Shown: in pieces, positions 1-5,539 of the stretch | Layout: each line of letters starts with the position of its first letter | Numbering within the stretch: position 1 is the stretch's first letter | NCBI GenBank assembly: GCA_021844725.1 | Contig: JAKBSX010000247.1 | Location: 1 to 5,539 of the forward strand | Length of the DNA: 5,539 bases | Reading direction: 5' to 3' | From: Actinomycetes bacterium | Lineage (GTDB): Bacteria; Actinomycetota; Acidimicrobiia; Acidimicrobiales; Acidimicrobiaceae | The notes under the pieces: generated by a model | Databases searched by the model: none | Seen by the model: only the letters and a program-made list of their open reading frames with translations | What the model was told of the DNA's origin: nothing | Program-made: the position numbers and the translations under genes

Positions 1-694
1 TCAATTCAGCAAAGAGCTTCCTCTTGGTTGGGTCGGTGGAAAGCGCTTCATAATATGAAATAAGCGGCTTTACGTATCTATCGTTCTTATATGTATCATA
101 GATGCCGTGGTAAGGAGTGCGACTTGTATACATACCAAATTGCACTGTTCTCTTGAATCGTTCCCTAATGACATCAGCAGCGATTTCGTTCCCAAGCAAT
201 CTTCGAAGACGTGAGAGTTGGTCGCTAACAAGAGCGTTCATTGGATAGAGTATGATCGTTCTGACGCCACGTAAATGCGTAGTTTTCGAGCGTGTTGATT
301 CGAGTGCTAAGTTCCCAAGTATAGAATAAAGGAATATCTCAGTCTTTCCTGAACCTGTTCCAGTGGACACAATGAGATCCTTTCCTCTGGAAAAGAATGC
401 CTCAAGTGCGTTGCTCTGATGCAAATAAGGAGGGTCATATACCCCCAATTTTTTCTGAGCAAAGGCAGATAATATCGATTTAACTTCTTCAGGAATGTTC
501 AGAGAGGAAATCCGTGGCCCATGTTCGTAAGCGGGTGTCGCTTCAATCCATGGTTCAGAAAAAACACCAAAAGGTTGATGCAAGATATGACGCCGTTCTT
601 CTATCAATCTGGCGTTTCTAACATGATAAGTGGCCTCGATATATTCCGTATGTCTCTTCCTAAGTTCTTCAAGCGCTTCTCGAAGTGAAGTCAA
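1..694 (-). CDS. druE: DruE-type superfamily 2 helicase, N-terminal 231 residues (cut by window edge)
   Basis: This is a partial gene: the reading frame is open from the start to the left edge with no stop codon. I translated it by hand. It shows a Q-motif-like YLHQ at residues 90-93, a Walker A loop STGTGSGKTE at 110-119 (catalytic Lys117, bases 338-367), and motif Ia YPMNALVSDQ at 150-159. That order and wording are typical of the large DEAD/DEAH-type helicases that end in DUF1998. DruE of Druantia is such a protein and is usually far longer, so Walker B, the second RecA lobe and DUF1998 should lie left of the window. The start is TTG at 694-692, overlapping the upstream stop as TTGA. It is chosen because GGGAGG lies 8 bases upstream and no other start codon is nearby. 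Expected role: ATP-driven translocation on DNA as the motor of the defence complex. The helicase class is certain. The name druE rests on the linked DruA and is likely but unproven. Confidence 0.88.
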   Translation of the reverse strand, partial: MTSLREALEELRKRHTEYIEATYHVRNARLIEERRHILHQPFGVFSEPWIEATPAYEHGPRISSLNIPEEVKSILSAFAQKKLGVYDPPYLHQSNALEAFFSRGKDLIVSTGTGSGKTEIFLYSILGNLALESTRSKTTHLRGVRTIILYPMNALVSDQLSRLRRLLGNEIAADVIRERFKRTVQFGMYTSRTPYHGIYDTYKNDRYVKPLISYYEALSTDPTKRKLFAEL

Positions 695-1803
695 ACGACA
701 AACCTCCCGTAAGTTTCAACAACAGAGACTCCAGCACGATTAAGCACATCCTTTGCTGCTGAAAAGGATGCAGTGGGTATTTGCCAGCGGTCAAAGCCTG
801 CTTCTCTTCCTCGGAGCTTTGATCCGGTTGCATTTAGTAGTCTGGACAAAGATTCGAATGGTGGAAAGTCTATTCTCAAGATTGATGCGTCGCCATTACC
901 TCTTTCAACAAAAGCCTTCCTCGGAAGTTCGGATAACGACTCCATAGAGAGAGCCAATACCTTTACTTCCCATGGGTATATTTCCCGCAGAGTAGGCTTT
1001 ACACCGTCTTCGCATTTAAGCCAGAATTTGCCGAAATTATGTGAGACAGGCTCTTGCCACAAAGTGAGAGTGCCGTAGCTTGAGCGGACGCTAACCGGTT
1101 TCATCGCATATCTCAAAGGCCAATTTGCCCAATGAAACCCGTAATAGATATCCCTGGGGAAAGCCAATATCTTCCAGGAGTCTGTTAAAAATGAAGAACG
1201 AGGCAGCCTGCGAAGAACTGCGTCTATTGTGGCAGAGGGGGAGTCAAAAGTGTCGCTTATACCTAGGTAAGATTCAATTGATTGCAGAGCCACATCGTTT
1301 GATTTTAATTCTTCCTTGTTCGTCCCGCATAACCGCCGACCTAGAGCGGTAATCTTAAACTTACCGCGAAATTCTTGCAGCGCTAGTGTGGGTATTCCAG
1401 ACGCGAAAATGAACTCCTGATCACTGACAGGAATCGCACGAGAAGGCGCCGGACATAGATATCCTTTTTCAAGTGCCATCACGTCTCCTAGGAATTCCAT
1501 GCCATTGATCCGTCCGTAAGCCAGAGTCGAAGAGTAAGCACCCTCATCAAAATCATTCTTGATCTCACGTGGCAAGATGGTGGAAATCTTGCGATTCACC
1601 CAGTTCTTGAGAGATAGTTGATGTACAGGTGAATGGTCCACAGAGTAAAGATGACATAGCCCAATTCTGACTATTTCAGCGGTCAAAGATGATATCAACT
1701 CTGGTGGAGAATTAGGTAAGGACTCTGTTGGAAGGCCAAACGCTTCCACGGCTAATGACTCCAGTGTAGGACAATCCACAATGGATATCTCATTCTTCAG
1801 CAT
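691..1803 (-). CDS. Druantia-associated protein of unknown function (DruD-like position)
   Basis: I do not recognise a named domain in this protein of about 370 residues. It looks soluble: no signal peptide or membrane segment is visible. A stretch at residues 116-139 has spaced Pro, Arg and Gly residues (CPAPSRAIP, then FASGIPT), and an aromatic cluster YYGFHWANW lies at 220-228. I see no obvious catalytic triad or nucleotide-binding loop. The start is the ATG at 1803, with AGG 9 bases upstream (1815-1813), giving a 14-base overlap with the preceding gene. ATGs at 1839 and 1833 are in frame but lack a ribosome-binding site. The stop overlaps the helicase start. Its place directly before the DruE-type helicase matches DruD of type I Druantia, so a partner role for the helicase is the likeliest reading. 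This is inferred from position, not from sequence similarity I can verify. Confidence 0.8.
   Translation of the reverse strand: MLKNEISIVDCPTLESLAVEAFGLPTESLPNSPPELISSLTAEIVRIGLCHLYSVDHSPVHQLSLKNWVNRKISTILPREIKNDFDEGAYSSTLAYGRINGMEFLGDVMALEKGYLCPAPSRAIPVSDQEFIFASGIPTLALQEFRGKFKITALGRRLCGTNKEELKSNDVALQSIESYLGISDTFDSPSATIDAVLRRLPRSSFLTDSWKILAFPRDIYYGFHWANWPLRYAMKPVSVRSSYGTLTLWQEPVSHNFGKFWLKCEDGVKPTLREIYPWEVKVLALSMESLSELPRKAFVERGNGDASILRIDFPPFESLSRLLNATGSKLRGREAGFDRWQIPTASFSAAKDVLNRAGVSVVETYGRFVV
703..708 (-). promoter_or_regulatory. Shine-Dalgarno site for the TTG start of druE
   Basis: GGGAGG lies inside the last codons of the upstream gene, 8 bases before the TTG at 694. It is the best ribosome-binding match in this junction and decides the start. 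The start and stop codons share the bases TTGA, so translation of the helicase is probably coupled to that of the preceding gene. Confidence 0.7.
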
Positions 1804-3637
1804 TGCTGTCGACCTGGCCTTGGATCTTGTCATTATCATGATTAGTCGCTAGGCTCAATACTTTCCTCATTTGTCGAGCTCTTTGACTCAATAAATGCCT
1901 CCAAATCCGGACCTCGTCATCCGAGGTATCTGGAGGAAGCTTAAGCATATTGATGGCTAACTTTTTTGATATATGTTTGGGAATCCGCTCTGACCTAACT
2001 GGAAATTGAACTGCAATGACTCTCTCATGCCTGTATCTCCTCATTGCTTCAACATTCATCTTAAGTTGATCGAGCTCCATTGCCCTCCGACGGCCATCCC
2101 TTATTTCACGCTCATGGCGTTCTTGATTCTCTCTGGATTCCCTTTGAAGTCTAAGCTCGTCTATATGTTTCTGGAAGAAATAATCACACTTGAGCTTAAT
2201 CGTGCCAAGAGTTCCGAAAAGGATTTGTACTCGATGAGCTCCACGCATAAAAACATCAGAAAATGACTCTTGAAATTCATTTTTCCCAGTTTCTCCCTCA
2301 TAAGCCCAAGAGGTGGTGGACTCTGTGATTGGAAACTCTGCTTTCAATCCTACCTTGATTCCTTCTGGCCCTTGAAGCGTAAGTTTAGGTAATGTGAACT
2401 CAACTCCATTCATAGAAATCAAATATCCATCTAATTCGACATTTTTGGCCTCACTATCTGTAATTGGCAAGAACAGTTTGTAATCGCCTTTTTGAAGAGT
2501 GATCCCAAAATCTGTTATAGAAGGCAAGGGCTTTGGAATCGAATTATTATCACTTGCCAAAATGTCAAACACGACGTCGCGATCCTGATGATACGGCCAG
2601 TGAATGAGTATCCTCTGTCTCGATTTGTCATGAAAATTGATTTTGACGAATCTAGTACCACCGTGACCTGTTTTTTCAATCGTCGCAGCCATGTCTGGTC
2701 GGAAAGGGATTGGAAATAGCTTCAATTCAGGATCGCTCTTTGGAGGTGGTGTAATTGCTAGCAGAACTGGGGATTGATGACGGACATATACAAACCCAGA
2801 TAATTCTGCCTGTGGATTCGCATCAATTGGCAATAACACATCCACTCTCAAAGGATTATCATCAATCCATCGCAAATTCGGAACATGTTGTTGAAGGAAT
2901 GGAAATGAATCGTGATCTGCCCTGACTTGAATCACGAAGAATCGTGCAAAGCGGAGGATCGAGTAGGAATGGAGCCCATTCACAGATGACATCTCACTGA
3001 GTATGAACACGTAATCGCCAACATTGATCTTCTTCGGCTGAGCGACAAGTTCGGCAAAATCTTCATTTCCTATGAAAATTGCTCCGCTTCTCGGAGCGGA
3101 AGCTCGCCAAGTACCTCCATTAGATAAAGACTCTGGGGTGATTCTAACCTCATATTCACTTGCCCCAGGATCAAGTTCGATCCATGCCGTATCGACAGAA
3201 GGTCGCATATCATCGATTGTCAACCCGTTTTTTGCACCTTTGGACTCTATCTTAACTGCCTGTGTTAACGAATTTGCTCTGATATCAGCGAGGTCCTGCG
3301 TTGAGAGTGGTGGAATAAGGCCAAGTAGTGCAACACGATTCCGTTCACTGTCCTTTCTCAAGAAGATCCGAATCCGATTCGAAGATGCACGTTCTATTGC
3401 TTGTCTTTCAACATCCAATGCGGATTGGGTTAAGCCTGCAATATTCCTCCATGGGCATGTAAAATCCGTAGCGCCTTGAGAATGAGCAAAATAATGGCGA
3501 TAGACATATCCCCTGCGCTGGTCCAGGCTTTGTCCACACTGAGGACAGAAATATCGAAATCCAGCATCTGCCTCTTCAATATCAACTTCTTCGCCCCTGG
3601 GGCCTATTCCATAGGGGATTCTAGGTTCAACACTCAC
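1790..3637 (-). CDS. Protein with CoiA-like zinc-binding N-terminus and C-terminal coiled coil (Druantia accessory, DruB/DruC-like position)
   Basis: This 615-residue protein opens with a compact metal-binding module: CPQC at residues 31-34, RHYFAH with His48 and His52, and a further Cys61. The pattern CxxC, a basic spacer, then HxFAH resembles the N-terminal zinc-binding segment of competence protein CoiA and related nuclease-associated proteins. I do not see CoiA's nuclease domain behind it. The middle (about 70-480) has many short alternating hydrophobic stretches and is probably beta-rich. Residues 487-537 are highly charged (Arg, Glu, Gln) and look like a coiled coil, followed by a basic helical tail and an acidic end. 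The start is GTG at 3637: GGGGGA lies 6 bases upstream and the protein then begins naturally (MSVEPRIP). A TTG at 3664 is possible but has only a poor site. It lies 96 bases after druA and overlaps the next gene by 14 bases. It may bind nucleic acid or scaffold the complex, but that is inference. Confidence 0.85.
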   Translation of the reverse strand: MSVEPRIPYGIGPRGEEVDIEEADAGFRYFCPQCGQSLDQRRGYVYRHYFAHSQGATDFTCPWRNIAGLTQSALDVERQAIERASSNRIRIFLRKDSERNRVALLGLIPPLSTQDLADIRANSLTQAVKIESKGAKNGLTIDDMRPSVDTAWIELDPGASEYEVRITPESLSNGGTWRASAPRSGAIFIGNEDFAELVAQPKKINVGDYVFILSEMSSVNGLHSYSILRFARFFVIQVRADHDSFPFLQQHVPNLRWIDDNPLRVDVLLPIDANPQAELSGFVYVRHQSPVLLAITPPPKSDPELKLFPIPFRPDMAATIEKTGHGGTRFVKINFHDKSRQRILIHWPYHQDRDVVFDILASDNNSIPKPLPSITDFGITLQKGDYKLFLPITDSEAKNVELDGYLISMNGVEFTLPKLTLQGPEGIKVGLKAEFPITESTTSWAYEGETGKNEFQESFSDVFMRGAHRVQILFGTLGTIKLKCDYFFQKHIDELRLQRESRENQERHEREIRDGRRRAMELDQLKMNVEAMRRYRHERVIAVQFPVRSERIPKHISKKLAINMLKLPPDTSDDEVRIWRHLLSQRARQMRKVLSLATNHDNDKIQGQVDSNAEE

Positions 3638-3643
3638 ACCGAT

Positions 3644-3649
3644 TCCCCC
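3644..3649 (-). promoter_or_regulatory. Shine-Dalgarno site for the GTG start at 3637
   Basis: GGGGGA sits 6 bases before the GTG at 3637. It favours that codon over the in-frame TTG at 3664, which has only GGTG about 11 bases upstream. The choice shortens the protein by nine residues and leaves the zinc module intact. Confidence 0.55.
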
Positions 3650-3662
3650 ATAGGGCCTGACC

Positions 3663-3682
3663 AAATGGTAGTCGACACCATT
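3663..3682. repeat. Small inverted repeat in the gap before the zinc-finger gene
   Basis: On the plus strand, AATGGT at 3664-3669 and ACCATT at 3677-3682 form a perfect 6-base stem around a 7-base loop. It lies in the only real gap between genes of the operon, 26 bases before the chosen start. No run of T follows, so it is not a classical terminator. It could be a processing site, a translational hairpin or chance. Confidence 0.3.
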
Positions 3683-3694
3683 AGAATTGCAATC

Positions 3695-3708
3695 TTTGAG
3701 CGATGCCG
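3695..3708. repeat. 14-base direct repeat, copy 2 (between druA and the next gene)
   Basis: TTTGAGCGATGCCG here is identical to 3875-3888, exactly 180 bases away. This copy lies after the druA stop codon, in the same reading phase as druA. From this copy the frame is open into the next gene. Confidence 0.5.
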
Positions 3709-3733
3709 TTTAGATGCCTTATAATCACCACAA

Positions 3734-5053
3734 TCAATCTTCCGGTACATGAATCTCCTCCTGAAACTGTGGCGCTGCGTTGTCATGCCCCAACGACCCA
3801 GCATGCATTGGAGCAACTGACCCGATAGTACTTTGCAGAGTATGCCGGTTATTGGTATTAGGAAGAGTCCCGTTTTTGAGCGATGCCGAACCATCTTTTC
3901 GATAATCCAGCAGTTCAAGAATCATATCGTTTTTCCAACTTTGGTATTCAAGTCGTCTTGAAGCACGTGGTATAATCCAACGAGTCAAAGCAAGATCTCC
4001 TACCTCCTTCACGGACAGGAGATTAGAGAAATGCAGTTGCCTTGAGTCGCCATGCAGGTAGTCCTCTGCGTTGTCGGCCAATCTACAGACAAATACCTCT
4101 CGATTGATGCCATGTCGAAGCATATCTGGATTCAAACCCAACAGCTCAAGAGCGACTCTGACGACTCGTATCCGCCAATTCGGTCCATCCCCAAATTGAT
4201 GATTGTGGGAATATGCATGTCCTCTTTTCTCGAGGTAAATTCTCATGTCTTCGAAGAGGTTGTCTGGAACATGAAAATGACCCCAACCAGAGGTGAAGCC
4301 GATAGGATCAAAATAGGTAACATCAGCCAACTTCAACCTATCATACACTGAAGAAGCGCCCAAAGCAGACGATGTTGTAACCATTGCGAGATCTGCTTTC
4401 TTCACCTTTTGTGAAATTATGCCGGTTTTCCCAGAGTATTTTTTCAAGAACGCTCTCCTGACCTCTTTGGATCTCACAAGGCTGGCCACAAGCTTCCCTC
4501 CAAGGAGGAAATTATACGGGGGCAACGAACCAAGAACATATGCATCCATCATGTTGACCAATCTCTCCTTCCTATCCTCAGCATTCCAGCCAATCAATTG
4601 GTCGCGAACTCGAAGATTGAACACTGGATCCCCTAGTGCTATGATTCCCATTATCTTGTGTATCGACTCATCCCAAACCAAGAACCTCATTCTGCGACCA
4701 TAACCCGAAGATACTGGAACACTCCATGTGAGACTGGCCAATCTGAATAAGTCCGCTTGGAAGGTCTCCGGCCGAACTAGCTCAAGTTTGGGTTCTATTA
4801 ATGAAGGCGTTACTTCGCACCCTGAGGCAAAGTAGCTGCTGAGTCGCGGGAATCCCGACTTTATGAAGCGACTCGATTCTTGGAGTTTGGCAATCCGTTG
4901 CTTCCTGTGGAGCGACCTGAACGCTTCTTTTGTACTGGAAGGGGGCATGATGTTGTGGTTCTCATCACGTTCGTAGCCAAGCGCTTTGAGATGATAAGCG
5001 AGTCTCCTTCTTAGTGAACTTTCCATACGACTTAGCTCATTGATCCCTTCCAC
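3734..5053 (-). CDS. druA: DUF4338 family protein, DruA of the Druantia anti-phage system
   Basis: This is the signature protein of Druantia type I. It has 439 residues, counting from GTG. The N-terminal 60 residues are basic and helical (LRRRLAYHLKALG). The DUF4338 core follows, recognisable by RFLVWDE at 123-129, RDQLIGW at 150-156, PPYNFLLGGKL at 178-188, and TTSSALGASSVYDRL at 226-240, then a segment with conserved-looking Gly, Trp and His (GWGHFHVPD). The biochemical activity of this family is not established as far as I know. The last 53 residues (387-439) are rich in Gly, Ser, Asn, His and Pro and look disordered. The GTG start at 5053 is chosen because AGGGGGTGAG, a near-perfect ribosome-binding site, lies 9 bases upstream. 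TTG at 5080, GTG at 5077 and ATG at 5026 are in frame but lack such a site. It is the first gene of the operon and probably cytoplasmic. Confidence 0.9.
   Translation of the reverse strand: MEGINELSRMESSLRRRLAYHLKALGYERDENHNIMPPSSTKEAFRSLHRKQRIAKLQESSRFIKSGFPRLSSYFASGCEVTPSLIEPKLELVRPETFQADLFRLASLTWSVPVSSGYGRRMRFLVWDESIHKIMGIIALGDPVFNLRVRDQLIGWNAEDRKERLVNMMDAYVLGSLPPYNFLLGGKLVASLVRSKEVRRAFLKKYSGKTGIISQKVKKADLAMVTTSSALGASSVYDRLKLADVTYFDPIGFTSGWGHFHVPDNLFEDMRIYLEKRGHAYSHNHQFGDGPNWRIRVVRVALELLGLNPDMLRHGINREVFVCRLADNAEDYLHGDSRQLHFSNLLSVKEVGDLALTRWIIPRASRRLEYQSWKNDMILELLDYRKDGSASLKNGTLPNTNNRHTLQSTIGSVAPMHAGSLGHDNAAPQFQEEIHVPED
3875..3888. repeat. 14-base direct repeat, copy 1 (inside the druA tail)
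   Basis: TTTGAGCGATGCCG encodes ASLK in the low-complexity tail of DruA. The identical copy at 3695-3708 lies after the stop codon in the same phase. The pair brackets the final DruA codons and the stop. Confidence 0.5.
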
Positions 5054-5062
5054 AGGTATGGA

Positions 5063-5072
5063 CTCACCCCCT
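5063..5072 (-). promoter_or_regulatory. Strong Shine-Dalgarno site for druA
   Basis: AGGGGGTGAG matches the anti-Shine-Dalgarno complement (GGAGGTGA) with one G in place of A, which can still pair as G:U. It ends 9 bases before the GTG at 5053. It is the best ribosome-binding site in the window and decides the druA start. Confidence 0.65.
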
Positions 5073-5109
5073 GCCACCAAGCAGACGCGGCTATGGATGG
5101 ACGACTGTC

Positions 5110-5137
5110 TTCATATTGTTTATTGTGCCTCTATCAA
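5110..5137 (-). promoter_or_regulatory. Candidate promoter of the Druantia operon
   Basis: On the minus strand, TTGATA (5137-5132, five of six matches to the -35 consensus) is followed after 16 bases by TATGAA (5115-5110, four of six matches to the -10 consensus). Transcription would begin near 5103, giving a leader of about 50 bases before the druA start. Other AT-rich candidates exist further upstream (for example TTGCCA with TATTAT near 5240-5270), but their spacing is poor. Confidence 0.4.
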
Positions 5138-5153
5138 TCACTCCATAAACAAT
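5115..5153. repeat. 9-base inverted repeat spanning the candidate promoter
   Basis: ATTGTTTAT at 5115-5123 and ATAAACAAT at 5145-5153 are perfect reverse complements, 21 bases apart, with arm centres 30 bases apart (about three helical turns). The putative -35 lies between the arms, and the base at 5115 is shared with the -10. This is the geometry expected of an operator bound by a dimeric regulator, but no regulator gene is in the window. Confidence 0.4.
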
Positions 5154-5307
5154 CCACTCACTGAAGCGCATTCCGGCAAAAGGAGAAGTCTTGAATAGGG
5201 TGTATTAGCAACATCAAAGATTCTAGGTTTGCAGTTATAATATTGCCTTTCGAAGAAATAAGTGGCAAGTCAGGCTACAGATAAAAACGGAGGAGATTCA
5301 TCGTTTC

Positions 5308-5334
5308 TCATTTTCCAATTCAGATTGAAAATGA
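5308..5334. repeat. Strong hairpin in the upstream region
   Basis: TCATTTTC then AAT (with one bulged C at 5316) pairs with ATT then GAAAATGA, giving 11 base pairs around a 4-base loop at 5320-5323. A further short match (ATCG 5300-5303 with CGAT 5339-5342) could extend it beyond an internal loop. No run of T follows immediately on either strand, although a run of five T lies 20-24 bases past the core stem on the minus strand. It could be an operator, a structured leader, or a weak terminator of an upstream gene. Confidence 0.4.
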
Positions 5335-5539
5335 TGAGCGATCAGAAGCAAGTAACAAGACATGAGGTATTGTGCCATGATCTTGAGATGGGTTAGAATT
5401 GATATCGGTCAAATATATCCTGTTCCTCAAGGCAACAAAATATCTATCGTTGTGAGGTAATCAACCTCTGTCTCCTTGTCCCAAATTGACAAATATTTGC
5501 TACTTTACGACAACGGCGTGATTCAAAATACAATGACTG

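Larger units (their letters stand above)
5081..5539. other. Upstream region without a confident gene
   Basis: This AT-rich stretch holds the candidate promoter, the inverted repeat and the hairpin described separately. All longer frames are broken by stops. On the minus strand one frame is open from the right edge to a TAG at 5446-5444 (31 codons, basic). It could be the tail of a gene outside the window, but nothing identifies it. A 10-base palindrome CAAATATTTG lies at 5490-5499, overlapping a TTGACA at 5486-5491 on the plus strand that has no convincing -10. No tRNA, insertion sequence or attachment site is visible. Confidence 0.5.

Noticed and set aside
2006..2719. Plus-strand frames opposite the zinc-finger gene
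   Set aside because: They are shadows on the opposite strand of a well-supported gene, with no ribosome-binding sites or domain features.
3749..3761. A 13-base stretch (ATGAATCTCCTCC) that also occurs inverted at 5289-5301
   Set aside because: One copy is inside druA coding sequence and there is no flanking similarity. It is likely chance around a purine-rich motif.
3634..3918. A 94-codon minus-strand frame overlapping the druA tail and the gap
   Set aside because: It is out of phase with druA, has no ribosome-binding site, shows no recognisable motif, and is explained as a shadow frame.
5331..5460. Two short plus-strand reading frames of 21-22 and 32 codons in the upstream region
   Set aside because: They have no convincing ribosome-binding site, overlap each other in different frames, and have no recognisable sequence.
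5486..5515. A perfect TTGACA -35 on the plus strand as a divergent promoter
   Set aside because: No acceptable -10 occurs at 16-18 bases, and no gene follows inside the window.
5444..5539. A basic 31-codon open frame entering from the right edge on the minus strand
   Set aside because: It is short, lacks a visible start inside the window and has no family features. It could be a gene tail, but it cannot be supported.

Overview
The window carries most of a Druantia-type anti-phage defence operon on the minus strand, read right to left: a DUF4338 protein (DruA), a 615-residue protein with a CoiA-like zinc-binding N-terminus, a 370-residue protein of unknown fold, and the first 231 codons of a large DruE-type superfamily 2 helicase that runs off the left edge. 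The family assignments come from recognising motifs by eye. The strongest are the DruA core and the helicase Q motif, Walker A and motif Ia.

The organism is a bacterium: genes are tightly packed, Shine-Dalgarno sequences are recognisable, and GTG and TTG starts are used. Base composition looks moderate, slightly AT-leaning. No ribosomal RNA, tRNA or housekeeping gene is present to place it further. The AT-richer upstream region would suit a defence-island setting, but no integrase, transposase or attachment site is visible.

Layout, in order of transcription: 5539-5054 is a non-coding upstream region with a candidate promoter, an inverted repeat around it, and a separate hairpin. 5053-3734 is druA. 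A 96-base gap follows, with a small inverted repeat and one copy of a 14-base direct repeat. 3637-1790 is the zinc-finger gene. 1803-691 is the third gene, overlapping the previous one by 14 bases. 694-1 is druE, whose TTG start overlaps the previous stop codon. The last three genes are probably translationally coupled, and all four are probably on one transcript.

The classical type I Druantia set, as known from E. coli, is druA-B-C-D-E. Here only two genes lie between the DruA and DruE proteins, so this is either a reduced type I system or a separate variant. By position the two middle proteins would correspond to DruC and DruD, or to functional replacements, but that is inference. The helicase is expected to be the engine of the system, and the other three are presumably recognition or effector partners. 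The Druantia mechanism is not well established, so no enzymatic step is assigned to them.
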